Positions 35,261 to 44,484 of a DNA stretch of 64,000 bases are shown piece by piece; the stretch's first letter is position 1; each line of letters opens with the position of its first letter. The notes beneath the pieces are model-generated. The model saw only the letters and a list, made by a program, of their open reading frames with translations. It was not told where the DNA came from and searched no databases. The stretch spans positions 620,001 through 684,000 of the forward strand of contig NZ_CP109785.1 in assembly GCF_025913575.1 (NCBI RefSeq), given 5' to 3'. Origin of the DNA: Halocatena marina. Lineage in GTDB: Archaea > Halobacteriota > Halobacteria > Halobacteriales > Haloarculaceae. The position numbers and the translations under genes were made by a program.

Positions 35261-36202
35261 ATGGCGACTGAAACTCAGGACGACCCCGACGCCGGTCCAC
35301 TCACGCGCTGGGTGCAAAGCGCGATACAGCGTCCAGAAAATGTCTATAAGTCCCTGTTCTACGTCGTGACGGGATTCTTCCTCATCACGACGCTGTTCCC
35401 GTTCTACTGGCTACTCGTGCTGGCGTTGACGCCGCTCGATAAGCTATCGAACTTCGGATTTCCGCCTGTCCCGCACGGATTCAACGTCGAAGCGTTCGCT
35501 ACCATCTTCCAGCAAGTGCCGTTTCACTTGTTCATGTTCAACAGCTTCGTGCTCGCTATCCTAACGACGATCTTCGTGTTAGTGATCGCAAGTCTGGCGG
35601 GGTACGTCTTCGGACGACTGGAGTTCCCCGGTCGAGTACCACTCATGCTGTTGATCCTCGCCATCTCGTATTTCCCACCGGCAGCCTTCTTGCTGCCATT
35701 GTTCCAGCTCTTTACGGGTAATGTAGAGATGGTACTCTTCGGGATGACGATCAAGAGTCCTGTTCTATACAACACCCCGTGGTCGATGACGCTGCCGTTC
35801 AGCGCACTGTTCCTGCCGCTGTCGATCTTCATCTTGACGACGTTCTACGGCCAGATCCCTGATGGATTGGAAGACGCCGCCCGCATCGAAGGAACGACGC
35901 GGATCGGCGCGCTCTTCAGGGTAATCATACCGCTATCGGCACCAGGCGTGGCGACGGCTGGTGTGCTGACATTCATCTCAGTGTACAACGAGTTCTTCTT
36001 CTCGTTCTTGATGAACAGCGGTGCTGCGACGGATTGGGCACCATTGGTGGGAGGTATTCTGTCCTTCCAGACCCAGTATCAGCAATTGTTCAACCTGATG
36101 GCTGCTGCGAGTATCGTCGGTGTTCTTCCCGCCGTGATACTGGTAGTCGTCGCACAGGAACGAATCGTGAGCGGACTGACAGCGGGAGCACTTAAAGAGT
36201 GA
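35261..36202 (+). CDS. Sugar ABC transporter permease 2 (MalG-type)
   Basis: The 313-residue partner permease has six membrane segments (e.g. LFYVVTGFFLITTLFPFYWL) and an EAA loop EDAARIEGTTRIGALFRVII. The start codon follows the permease 1 stop by 1 base. The last residues LTAGALKE are the typical MalG-type C-terminus, which follows VVAQERIVSGLTAGALKE. The pairing with permease 1 is clear from order and family. Confidence 0.94.
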   Translation: MATETQDDPDAGPLTRWVQSAIQRPENVYKSLFYVVTGFFLITTLFPFYWLLVLALTPLDKLSNFGFPPVPHGFNVEAFATIFQQVPFHLFMFNSFVLAILTTIFVLVIASLAGYVFGRLEFPGRVPLMLLILAISYFPPAAFLLPLFQLFTGNVEMVLFGMTIKSPVLYNTPWSMTLPFSALFLPLSIFILTTFYGQIPDGLEDAARIEGTTRIGALFRVIIPLSAPGVATAGVLTFISVYNEFFFSFLMNSGAATDWAPLVGGILSFQTQYQQLFNLMAAASIVGVLPAVILVVVAQERIVSGLTAGALKE

Positions 36203-36207
36203 ATACA

Positions 36208-37386
36208 ATGGGAAACGTCAACCTCAATGCAATCACGAAGCGGTACGGAGACGTAACGGCAGTCGATGACATGAACCTCGATATCGAGGACGGAGAATTC
36301 GTCACGTTGGTCGGCCCATCCGGTTGTGGGAAATCAACGACGCTCGAAACCATTTCCGGATTGACGCTCCCGTCCGACGGGACGATCACAATCGCTGGTC
36401 ACGACGTAACGAATCTCCCACCGAAAGACCGCGGGATTGCCATGGTCTTTCAGAACATCGCGCTGTTCCCCCACATGAACGTCTACGACAACATCTCGTT
36501 CGGTCTTCGTCTCCGCGATTTCGAGACCGAAGAGATCGACAAACGGGTGAACAGGGCGGTTGATATCGTCCAACTCGAAGGTATGCTCGAACGGATGCCA
36601 GATGAACTGTCCGGGGGACAGCGCCAACGCGTGGCGATCGCACGCGCCATCGTGCGCGAACCCGAGGTGTTCCTGATGGACGAACCGCTTGCGAATTTGG
36701 ACGCGAAACTCCGAGTTCACATGCGGACTGAACTGCAACGCCTCCACAAGGAGTTGGATACGACGATCATCTACGTCACACACGACCAAGCAGAGGCGAT
36801 GACCATGAGCGATCGTATCGCTGTCATCGATGGTGGTGAACTCCAACAGATCGATCCCCCACTCGTGTGCTATAATGAGCCTGCGAATCTCTTCGTTGCC
36901 GGATTCATCGGATCACCATCGATGAACGTTATCGACGGAGAGGTAAGCAACGATCAATTCCACAGTGATGGATTTGATCTGTCGATCGACTCGGCGACAC
37001 TCGGTTCCGGACCGACGCAGTCGCTGACGGTTGGGATCCGTCCAGAGGACATTTACTTCGCCGAACAAGCGCAAGGCGTGACACACCCATCAGCAGAAAT
37101 TCAGGCCAGAACAGACGTGCTTGAGCCGATGGGTGATGAAATATTCGTCTATCTCGTGCTCAATGACGACGACTCTGAGATGACAATGAGCCAAGACCGG
37201 AGTGATCAGTTGCTGATGAGCGTCGCTCCGGACACGGATATTGGGACAGACGAATCGGTTCGCGTCGTCCTCGATCGCTCTCGAATCCATCTCTTCGATA
37301 CCGCAAGCGGCGATGCGATTCAACACGGACTCACAGAGCCAAAAAGCCCCGCGGGGGCAGAAGCCGAAGCAGAAGGAGACGATTAA
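36208..37386 (+). CDS. Sugar ABC transporter ATP-binding protein (MsmK/UgpC-type)
   Basis: From the ATG at 36208 (MGNVNLNAITKRYG) the ATPase has 392 residues. It has Walker A GPSGCGKST, signature LSGGQRQRVAIARAI, Walker B FLMDEPLANLD and switch His in YVTHDQAEAMTM. A C-terminal TOBE domain (about 240-370) carries the regulatory region of sugar ATPases. A GTG at 36199 would overlap the previous stop. The acidic last residues end EAEAEGDD. It energises the two permeases. Confidence 0.94.
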   Translation: MGNVNLNAITKRYGDVTAVDDMNLDIEDGEFVTLVGPSGCGKSTTLETISGLTLPSDGTITIAGHDVTNLPPKDRGIAMVFQNIALFPHMNVYDNISFGLRLRDFETEEIDKRVNRAVDIVQLEGMLERMPDELSGGQRQRVAIARAIVREPEVFLMDEPLANLDAKLRVHMRTELQRLHKELDTTIIYVTHDQAEAMTMSDRIAVIDGGELQQIDPPLVCYNEPANLFVAGFIGSPSMNVIDGEVSNDQFHSDGFDLSIDSATLGSGPTQSLTVGIRPEDIYFAEQAQGVTHPSAEIQARTDVLEPMGDEIFVYLVLNDDDSEMTMSQDRSDQLLMSVAPDTDIGTDESVRVVLDRSRIHLFDTASGDAIQHGLTEPKSPAGAEAEAEGDD

Positions 37387-37387
37387 A

Positions 37388-37591
37388 ATGGTCGCAGACT
37401 CCCTTCTCGTCTATTTCGGTGCCGGGACACTGCTGTTCTTCTTCTGGGCGTATGGGATAGTCTCTTTTGCTTTGGATATGAAAAATAAGATCATACCGAG
37501 TGTAAAACAGTATCGGCGCGGTCGTCGCCGGCTCGCAGAGGAGAAGCAACAGGAACAAGAGCGCAAAAAAGACGAACAACAACTTTACTAA
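37388..37591 (+). CDS. 67-residue single-TM protein in the sugar ABC operon
   Basis: Starting with the ATG at 37388, one base after the ATPase stop, the product has an N-terminal membrane helix (LLVYFGAGTLLFFFWAYGIVSFAL at about 6-29) and a strongly basic, Gln/Glu-rich helical tail (KQYRRGRRRLAEEKQQEQERKK). Its position suggests an operon member, perhaps a helper subunit or regulator of the transporter. I do not recognise the family. The long frame beginning 37241 is the out-of-frame overlap with the ATPase and is not the real start. Confidence 0.7.
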   Translation: MVADSLLVYFGAGTLLFFFWAYGIVSFALDMKNKIIPSVKQYRRGRRRLAEEKQQEQERKKDEQQLY

Positions 37592-37673
37592 ACCAAGTTA
37601 ATTCATATCAGGAAAATAACGTTACGGTTACACATAGCAATACACATCAAGTTGCGGGACACACTATTACACA

Positions 37674-38771
37674 ATGAACACACAGGATCCTCTCTCTATC
37701 GGTATCGTCGGTCTCGGCAATATCGGGCGGTATCACGCAGAACAGCTCACATCCCTCATGGGGAGTTTCGATATTGAACTCAGTGGCGGGATGGACATCG
37801 CACCAACGGCACGCGATCGGTTTGAGAGCTCCTTCGGTGTTCCGACGTACGAAGACCACGAGAAGCTGTACGAAACTGTCGATTCGGTCATCATTACGAC
37901 GCCGAACCGGTATCACGAGGAGTACGCCGTCTCTGCGCTCGAATCAGACATAAACGTCCTCATCGAGAAACCGATCGCACACACAATCGAAAGTGCGGAC
38001 CGAGTTGCCACGGCTGCAGCGGCCTCAGATGGCGTCTGCATGATCGGGTTCCACAACCGATTTGCAAGTCCAGTGCAGGTGCTCAAACAGTACCAGCAAC
38101 AGGCTCGATTCGGCGACGTCCACCACATCGAAGCGAAGTATATCCGTCGTCGTGGTGTTCCGGGTCGAGGAACGTGGTTTACCGAAGAGGCAGCATCAGG
38201 CGGTGGGGCTCTTATCGACATCGGCGCACACGCGATCGATCTTGCGTTGTATATTCTTGACTTCCCGCAAGTCACTGAAGTCTCTGGTGTAACGCGCTCT
38301 ATCTTCGGCGGGCGGCCGGACTACACTCACCTGGAAATGTGGGGCCGGAGTGGTGAGGGCCCATTCAATGTGGACGATTCTGCGAGTGCATTCATCCGCT
38401 GTGCTGACGGTTCGACTATATCACTCGATGTCGCATGGGCGGCCAATCGACCTCCAAACAACGAATTCGTGGTTCAAGGGAACGACGCGGGCGCTCGCCT
38501 CGACCTCTCCGATGGAGACCTAACTATCTTCGAGTCGTCTTCAGCAGGAGCACCGCACTTTTCTGATTCCGAAGTCAGGACTCGTGATGACGATCCCCAT
38601 CGAATCGAGCAGCAACGGTTCATCCAAGCCAGCAGAGCCTCGGAGGCACCAACTGTCAACACAGTTGAGCAGGCACTCACCGTCCAGCGCGTGATGGACG
38701 CAACGTACCGATCGAACGAACGCGGTCGAGCCGTGAAGATCGACTCTGAACCCCTCCCGACTGTAGACTGA
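37674..38771 (+). CDS. Gfo/Idh/MocA-family sugar dehydrogenase
   Basis: The 365-residue protein starts with the NAD(P) fold GIVGLGNIGRYHAEQL and has the catalytic EKP in VLIEKPIAHT near residue 98, with IDIGAHAIDLALYIL in the C-terminal domain. Family members oxidise the hydroxyls of sugars and inositols. The HAIDL and IGAHA segments include candidate catalytic histidines. It follows the ABC operon by 82 bases and may use the imported sugar. A specific substrate cannot be assigned. Confidence 0.92.
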   Translation: MNTQDPLSIGIVGLGNIGRYHAEQLTSLMGSFDIELSGGMDIAPTARDRFESSFGVPTYEDHEKLYETVDSVIITTPNRYHEEYAVSALESDINVLIEKPIAHTIESADRVATAAAASDGVCMIGFHNRFASPVQVLKQYQQQARFGDVHHIEAKYIRRRGVPGRGTWFTEEAASGGGALIDIGAHAIDLALYILDFPQVTEVSGVTRSIFGGRPDYTHLEMWGRSGEGPFNVDDSASAFIRCADGSTISLDVAWAANRPPNNEFVVQGNDAGARLDLSDGDLTIFESSSAGAPHFSDSEVRTRDDDPHRIEQQRFIQASRASEAPTVNTVEQALTVQRVMDATYRSNERGRAVKIDSEPLPTVD

Positions 38772-38919
38772 GCCCCTGTTTCCGTCTGATACCTTCTCGC
38801 GTGGATGCTGTGATTCATGTTTGGAGAAGCGCTGCCAGTCTCTGTGGTTTTTCCGAACGTTTCTCTTCTCGGGTGAGCTTCTGCTGTGAGTGGATTGATG
38901 GAGGATGGGTGTTGGAAGA

Positions 38920-39897
38920 TCACTCCGGAGAGTGTTCGGCACGAAAAGCAGCAACGTTCTCTCGTTCTGGGAGTGCCGTCATCGCTCCCGGTTCCGTAGT
39001 TGTCAGTGCAGCAACTGCGTTTGCAAATTCGAGGAGCTCAATCGGCGACTGTTCACCAGACGCACGTGCAGCAAGAAAGCCCGTGAGGAACGCATCACCC
39101 GCACCGGTCGAATCGACCGGATCAACAGCGTATCCCGGATGAGTGACTGTTGTCTCTCCCCACGGAGCGTCAGCACTCGATACCAGCATCGCTCCTTTGG
39201 AACCGAGCGTCAGCAATACCGTGTGTGGTCCATCCGAAGAACCACAGACGGTTCGTGCGAGCGTCTCAGCATCCGTGCTATCGAATCCTGCCTCGTGGAG
39301 ATCATCCGGTGTTGCCTTGAGAACGTCCGTGTATTGCAGTGCGCTCTCGATAGTCTGATCGAACCCCATGTCCGATCCCTGCCACAGCTCTGGGCGGGCG
39401 TTCGGATCGAACACGACAGTACATCCAGATTCGTATGCGCGCCGTGCGAGATCGAGCGTCGCAGTTCGAGCTGGTTCCGATGCGAGCGCGACACCACCGA
39501 TGACGACCCACTCAACAGCCGCGAGCGCATCGTCCGAAACGCGGCCAACTTCGAGGCGCGTGTCTGCGGTTCCATCGCGATAGAACGTGAACGACCGATC
39601 AGCGCTCTCATCGTGTGAGACGAATGCGAGCGTCGTTTTCGCGGTTGAATCGCGTTCGATGAATCGGTCTGGTATGTCGTTCGATGCGAGGACAGCAGCG
39701 AGGTAGTCACCCATCGGATCCGAGCCGATCCGTGTCCAAAACCACGGATCTTCTCCGAGACGAGCGAGACCAACCGCGAGGTTCGCTGGAGCACCTCCTG
39801 CTCGGCGAGAAAACGTCTCGACGCACTCCAAGGAGCCGACCGTTTCGGGGAGAAAATCGATCAACGTTTCACCAGAAACGAGAATCCGTCGCGTCAT
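38920..39897 (-). CDS. PfkB-family sugar kinase
   Basis: From the ATG at 39897 (MTRRILVSGETLIDFLPETVG) the kinase has 325 residues. It carries the ribokinase-family N-terminal patterns GGAPANLAVGLARLGEDPWF and the catalytic C-terminal signature DSTGAGDAFLTGFLAA (Asp base in GAGD). PfkB enzymes phosphorylate fructose, ketodeoxygluconate or ribose; the close match to fructokinase-type starts suggests a fructokinase but does not prove it. It is convergent with the Gfo/Idh gene, so it is transcribed from the opposite side. Confidence 0.9.
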   Translation of the reverse strand: MTRRILVSGETLIDFLPETVGSLECVETFSRRAGGAPANLAVGLARLGEDPWFWTRIGSDPMGDYLAAVLASNDIPDRFIERDSTAKTTLAFVSHDESADRSFTFYRDGTADTRLEVGRVSDDALAAVEWVVIGGVALASEPARTATLDLARRAYESGCTVVFDPNARPELWQGSDMGFDQTIESALQYTDVLKATPDDLHEAGFDSTDAETLARTVCGSSDGPHTVLLTLGSKGAMLVSSADAPWGETTVTHPGYAVDPVDSTGAGDAFLTGFLAARASGEQSPIELLEFANAVAALTTTEPGAMTALPERENVAAFRAEHSPE

Positions 39898-40060
39898 GAA
39901 TGATCGATCTATGGCAATCGATAAAACACCGCTGTATGTGTATCGGAAGGATGGTGTCCCTTCGATCGTAGTGTGAGGGTGATGTCGATTGTTTCTCAGC
40001 CACAATGAATATGATTAAAACATCGTATTTGGTGATATGGGTGATCTTTTCTTGGCCGTC

Positions 40061-40070
40061 TTTTAAATAG
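40061..40070 (+). promoter_or_regulatory. TATA box of the MBF-like gene
   Basis: TTTTAAATAG is 21-30 bases before the ATG at 40091, a strong haloarchaeal-type box in the divergent region with the sugar kinase. Confidence 0.55.
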
Positions 40071-40090
40071 CAGCGGACGGATACACGGGT

Positions 40091-40621
40091 ATGACAAAGT
40101 ACTCCACAGGGGGTGTCAGCTCCAACGATGAGGGGAGCTGCGAGCTGTGCGGTGCCGAGGGTCGTTCGCTGCAGACCGAGCGGGTAGCTGGTGCGCAGCT
40201 CGCTATCTGTTCTGAATGTCGAACGCGCCACGCAGAGGGTGGAAAAAAAGCACGAGATCGTGACGAATATGGACACGAAACGGGGACGCGTGATCCAGAC
40301 GAAGATGACCGACAACAGCGAGCAGTTCGTAACACCGCTCGGATGAACGACGCTCAAAAGAGAGATTCAAAACACTGGGAAGATGGTGCAGACTACGAGC
40401 GAGATCCGCTTCCGTATCTCGTCCGTGGGTACGGTGATCGTCTCGCCAACGCACGGGCGGCTATCGATCTTGGAACCGCTGAACTCGCGGGCGAACTCGA
40501 CGTCGATGAAGCCGACATCATCGCCATCGAACGAGGCCGAGCCACCAGTGCCGACGTCGGCGGCTCGCTCATTACCGCGATCGAAGAACGACTCGATATC
40601 ACGCTATCGGACGATAGCTGA
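40091..40621 (+). CDS. Archaeal multiprotein-bridging-factor-like HTH protein
   Basis: The 176-residue protein has an N-terminal zinc ribbon (CELCGAEGRSL, then CSECRTRH) and a C-terminal Cro/C1-type helix-turn-helix around 115-170 (YGDRLANARAAIDLGTAELA, DEADIIAIERGRAT). This is the layout of archaeal MBF1, a transcription coactivator that bridges TBP to regulators. The polar middle (residues 50-110) is likely disordered. It is monocistronic and has a clear TATA element. Confidence 0.88.
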   Translation: MTKYSTGGVSSNDEGSCELCGAEGRSLQTERVAGAQLAICSECRTRHAEGGKKARDRDEYGHETGTRDPDEDDRQQRAVRNTARMNDAQKRDSKHWEDGADYERDPLPYLVRGYGDRLANARAAIDLGTAELAGELDVDEADIIAIERGRATSADVGGSLITAIEERLDITLSDDS

Positions 40622-40759
40622 AACGCAAATCCGAATTCAAATCAAGGCTGATTCTTCGCTCGAAGCGCAGCGTGCGTCGCCGGAGCCAGCAGTACTGTCC
40701 GCCTCCTGCTAACCCTGTGAGCCTGAGTCTTTTGTTCGTCGGTGGCTAGATGTCGGTCG

Positions 40760-41995
40760 ATGACAACACCAGCAGCGACCGATCCGGAGACGACCCGCTT
40801 TGAGGCAACTGTCGAGCAAACCGATGCGGGTCTCGTTCTCGATCACAGCTATTTCTATCCGGAAGGAGGTGGGCAACCCGCAGACAGGGGTACCATCGCC
40901 GGTGTTCCTGTTCTCGACGTTCAAAAGCGAGACGGACAGATCGTTCACAGTATCGAAAAAGCAGAGACCGCGTCGATCGAGGTGGGGGCAACCGTCGAAT
41001 GTGCTATCGACGAGCGTTTTCGGGCCTACTGTCGCCGTGCCCACACAGCAAGTCACGTGCTCTATGGTGCTGGACGGCGTCTTCTCTCGGATCTCGGATA
41101 CGGTGGCTTCGGTATCACCGACGAGAAAGTTCGCGTTGACTTCTCGACGACCACCACTATCGATGACGACATCCTTTGTGATATCGAGCAACGTGTCAAC
41201 GAAGTCGTTTGGGAATCGCGCCCCGTACAATGGGAAGAACTCCCGCGAGAGGAGGCACTCGCTCACGAGACAATCGCCTTCAACACGAAAACGGAGGACG
41301 GAATCGCGGGAACAGACCGCATTCGTGTCGTGACTGTCGACAGCGCGGGTCACGAACAATCGGAGCCGTGGGACGTGGCTGCCTGTGGTGGAACACACGT
41401 CCAAAATACGCGCGAGATCGGTCCTGTGACGGTTCTTGAACGGTCGAATCCTGGTGAGGGACTCACCCGGGTCGAGTTTGCGGTTGGCCCTGCTGGTATC
41501 GAACGCCGATCGACCGAAAAGCGCGTCGCACTCGATGGAGCACGACTGCTGGAGACGAACGTCTCTGCTGTGCCGGATGCTATTGATCGATTGCAAACAG
41601 AACGAGACGACTACTCGAACGAGTTGGCGTCCCTCAGAGAACGACTCGTCGACGCCCGTCTTGACGAACTCAGCGAAAACACGGTCGAACGCGACGGACA
41701 GACGTGGCTCATCGGTACCGTTGAGGGGCTCGACGCGAACGGACTCGCAGAGCGGGCACAGACGCTCGCTGGCGAGACCGCAGACGTAGTCGCACTCGTC
41801 AACGGGAGTCAGCTCGCCGTCGGCACCAGCGACACCGATACGGCGGACGCAGGCAGCATCATCGAAAGTGTCACAGACGAGTTCGGCGGTGGTGGTGGCG
41901 GAAGTCCGATTGTCGCACAGGGCGGCGGACTCGGTGGCAATCCAGAGGATATAGTCGCGTACCTCCGAGCAGATCATCCCGAGGCGCTCAACTAG
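40760..41995 (+). CDS. alaX: Alanyl-tRNA editing protein (AlaX-L type)
   Basis: From the ATG at 40760 (MTTPAATDPETT) the protein has 411 residues. The trans-editing domain has the zinc-binding HTASHVLYGAGRR and CGGTHVQNT motifs of AlaRS editing/ThrRS-type domains and FYPEGGGQPADRG. A C-terminal part with a coiled coil and the glycine run GGGGGSPIVAQGGG resembles the C-Ala domain of full AlaRS. It hydrolyses mischarged Ser- or Gly-tRNA(Ala). Absence of the aminoacylation core shows it is not AlaRS itself. Confidence 0.92.
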   Translation: MTTPAATDPETTRFEATVEQTDAGLVLDHSYFYPEGGGQPADRGTIAGVPVLDVQKRDGQIVHSIEKAETASIEVGATVECAIDERFRAYCRRAHTASHVLYGAGRRLLSDLGYGGFGITDEKVRVDFSTTTTIDDDILCDIEQRVNEVVWESRPVQWEELPREEALAHETIAFNTKTEDGIAGTDRIRVVTVDSAGHEQSEPWDVAACGGTHVQNTREIGPVTVLERSNPGEGLTRVEFAVGPAGIERRSTEKRVALDGARLLETNVSAVPDAIDRLQTERDDYSNELASLRERLVDARLDELSENTVERDGQTWLIGTVEGLDANGLAERAQTLAGETADVVALVNGSQLAVGTSDTDTADAGSIIESVTDEFGGGGGGSPIVAQGGGLGGNPEDIVAYLRADHPEALN

Positions 41996-42051
41996 AACCA
42001 CAACCGCAACAAGAACGGGTAATTTTTGCGCCAGCGCATCGACGAGCGGAC

Positions 42052-43173
42052 ATGGAGCTCAACTCTGAACAGCAGGCCATTCGTGATCTTGTCCACGAGT
42101 TCGCCGTCGAGGAGATCCAGCCGATCGCCCGTGAGGCAGACGAGACCGAGCAGTTTCCGGAGGAGATTTGGGATGGTCTCTCTGATCTCGATCTCACTGG
42201 GTTAACAGTACCAGAGCAGTACGGTGGGTTCGACGCCGATCCGGTCACGTACAGCATTGTCAACGAGCAACTCGCGTACGGGATGCTCGCGGTGGCGACT
42301 GCTCTTTCAGTCCACTGTCTCGCTACCTCCTGTATTGCAGCGTTTGGATCCGATGAGCAGAAAGAACGCTGGCTCCCTGAAATGGTCGCAGGACGACCAG
42401 TCGGTGCATTCGCCTTATCGGAGACGAGTGCGGGATCGAACCCAGCGCAGATGCAAACGACCGCAGAGCGCGAGGGTGATACGTACGTCATCAACGGCGA
42501 TAAACAGTGGATCACCAACGGCGAGCGCTCTGGCGTGATCATTCTTTTTGCAAAGACCGCCCCAGCGGAGATCACACAGTTTGTCGTCCCGAGCGACGCT
42601 GACGGGCTATCGGTCGGCAAGAAAGAGGACAAACTCGGTCTACGAGCGAGCGATACAACATCACTCTCGTTCGACGACGTGCGTATTCCTGTTGAAAACC
42701 GCCTCACAGACGAGGGAGATGGCCTGAGTGCAGCGTTGTCGATTCTCACTGGCGGACGAATCGCGATCGCCTCACAGGCAGTCGGTCTCGCACAATCGGC
42801 GCTCGATCAAACGATCGAATACGTCACAGAACGCGAACAGTTCGGCTCTCCACTCAGTGATATTCAGGCTGTCAGGCACAAAATTGCGGACATGCACGCA
42901 ACGACGCAGACAGGACGGATGCTTGCACGCGATGCAGCACAGAATAAAAAGATGGAATCACCGGAGACCTCAATCGCGGCGAGCACGGCAAAGTACCGCG
43001 CAAGTGAGGGTGCGATGGATGTGACAAACGAAGCTGTTCAACTCCATGGCGGGTACGGCTATACGACAGACTTCGATGTCGAACGACTCTATCGTGACGC
43101 AAAGATCACGACCATCTACGAGGGAACGACCCAGATCCAAAAAACGATCATCGCACGCGAACTGCTGGATTGA
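42052..43173 (+). CDS. Acyl-CoA dehydrogenase
   Basis: The 373-residue flavoenzyme introduces a double bond into acyl-CoA. It has an N-terminal helical domain, the signature FALSETSAGSNPAQMQTTAE, YVINGDKQWITNGERS and the C-terminal LHGGYGYTTDFDVERLYRD, with the catalytic Glu in TTIYEGTTQIQ. Length is typical for short/medium-chain ACADs, whose electrons go to ETF. It is the second start-coupled-looking gene after alaX, but the 56-base gap indicates its own promoter. Chain length specificity is not decided. Confidence 0.95.
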   Translation: MELNSEQQAIRDLVHEFAVEEIQPIAREADETEQFPEEIWDGLSDLDLTGLTVPEQYGGFDADPVTYSIVNEQLAYGMLAVATALSVHCLATSCIAAFGSDEQKERWLPEMVAGRPVGAFALSETSAGSNPAQMQTTAEREGDTYVINGDKQWITNGERSGVIILFAKTAPAEITQFVVPSDADGLSVGKKEDKLGLRASDTTSLSFDDVRIPVENRLTDEGDGLSAALSILTGGRIAIASQAVGLAQSALDQTIEYVTEREQFGSPLSDIQAVRHKIADMHATTQTGRMLARDAAQNKKMESPETSIAASTAKYRASEGAMDVTNEAVQLHGGYGYTTDFDVERLYRDAKITTIYEGTTQIQKTIIARELLD

Positions 43174-43254
43174 ACGTGCAGAACCAAACGCATGAAAGTG
43201 CGGAGAGCACCACATACCGGATATCATATTTACTAGTGAGAATATAGATAACTC

Positions 43255-43770
43255 GTGACCGAGTACGACGCTATCGTCTACGATCTCGACGGGACCCTCG
43301 TCCATCTCGACGTGGATTGGGATGAAGTCGCACAGGACGGTGCAACTTTCCTTGAGTCAAAGGGTGTCGATGCTGACGGTGTGGATCTCTGGGCCATGCT
43401 TGAGATGGCAGCAGAGATCGGTGAGCGTGACGCTATCGAAGGAATCATCAGCGAGTATGAATGTCGCGGTGCCGAGCAGTCGACCCGTCTCCCGACTGCG
43501 GATGATCTCCCACAGATGGTTCCCGTCGCAGTGTGTTCGCTCAACTGCGAACAGGCCTGTCGGCTTGCGCTCGAACAACACGACATCGCGGAGTACGTCG
43601 AGGTCGTCATTGGACGGGACACGGTTCCCACGGAAAAGCCGGACCCCGAACCGCTCCTCACGGCCGTTCAGAGACTCGGTGTTGATCCTGACCGATCGCT
43701 CTTCATCGGTGACTCAGAACGGGACGAGTTGACCGCACAACGAGCCGGAACGGCATATCGATACGTCTGA
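43255..43770 (+). CDS. HAD-superfamily phosphatase
   Basis: The 171-residue protein starts with GTG at 43255. It contains the HAD motif I YDLDGTLVHLDVDWDEV (nucleophile Asp and acid/base Asp), motif III/IV GDSERDELTAQRAG and the lysine in PTEKPDPEPLL. The cap is small, as in phosphoglycolate-phosphatase-type enzymes. Substrate is unknown; one alternative is a phosphoglycolate phosphatase. The N-terminal TEYDAIVYDLDG leaves no room for an earlier ATG in the same frame. Confidence 0.9.
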   Translation: MTEYDAIVYDLDGTLVHLDVDWDEVAQDGATFLESKGVDADGVDLWAMLEMAAEIGERDAIEGIISEYECRGAEQSTRLPTADDLPQMVPVAVCSLNCEQACRLALEQHDIAEYVEVVIGRDTVPTEKPDPEPLLTAVQRLGVDPDRSLFIGDSERDELTAQRAGTAYRYV

Positions 43771-44106
43771 CGGACTCTCCCTGACCCCTACTTTTCGGTG
43801 CGTTGGCTCTCTTATAGCGGTCATCAGCACTGTAGTACTCTGATAGGGAACGAACAGTACGCGTATCCATGTACACAGGCCGTATCGGATCGATCAATCA
43901 TTGCAGGCAGGGCACGACGCAACGCACAGCAAATCAGTGTGCGAAACCGTCTCCCACCGTACTCGTTCAGAAGTCGCCGACTGTCTAAACGGGAGGACAT
44001 GAGTACGAATATCCACCAATAGAACCTAACAGTATCGTATAATGGATCCAATTGGCCTCTGTTCGGGAGAGACAGTCACTGTATATCCAATTTCGAGAAC
44101 ATCAGA
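43771..44106. other. Intergenic gap, no gene seen
   Basis: Between the HAD gene and the convergent DUF5822 gene I see no convincing coding frame, tRNA or long repeat in 336 bases. Minus-strand frames here are Arg/Cys-rich without haloarchaeal character. Confidence 0.5.
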
Positions 44107-44343
44107 CTACACCTGGGTGCGGCGGGCGTAGAGAAAGACAGAGACAGCAGTGATGATCCAAACAACAGCCCCAACGCGAATAGCAAAGAGTACTCGTTCC
44201 ATCCACGTTTCGAGCGCTGGAACCCCAAACGAGAGCACGGCGACTACGGGTGCGCCAACAACGATCGTGAGGACGAAGGTGACCTGCATCACCCAGCCGT
44301 AATCAACGTCCTCAGGAGACGTGGTCTCGATGTGCTCTGGCAC
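44107..44343 (-). CDS. Small two-TM membrane protein (DUF5822-like)
   Basis: The 78-residue protein has an acidic N-terminus with DVDYGWVMQVTFVLTIVVG entering the first membrane helix, a second helix FAIRVGAVVWIITAVSVFLYA and a basic RRTQV end. It matches the haloarchaeal DUF5822 style. Function unknown. It is isolated on the minus strand; the divergent gene 44485 is DUF2270. Confidence 0.8.
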   Translation of the reverse strand: MPEHIETTSPEDVDYGWVMQVTFVLTIVVGAPVVAVLSFGVPALETWMERVLFAIRVGAVVWIITAVSVFLYARRTQV

Positions 44344-44484
44344 GCCTCCATCTTCGAGCGGGCGTGATTAAACCTACCCGTTTGGTCCGTCGCTTGTCGG
44401 CGAGAGTGAAAATATCAGTACACCTGTATATTCAGAGAGTGACACTCCATAACATGGTAAACTGAGCACCACGAAGGACACAGT

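Noticed and set aside
40709..42001. 430-codon antisense frame over alaX
   Set aside because: Open only because of the codon structure of alaX, which has clear HxxxH and CxxTH motifs on the plus strand.
43824..44051. 75-codon minus-strand frame in the HAD-DUF5822 gap
   Set aside because: Cys/Arg-rich, no conserved features, no promoter.
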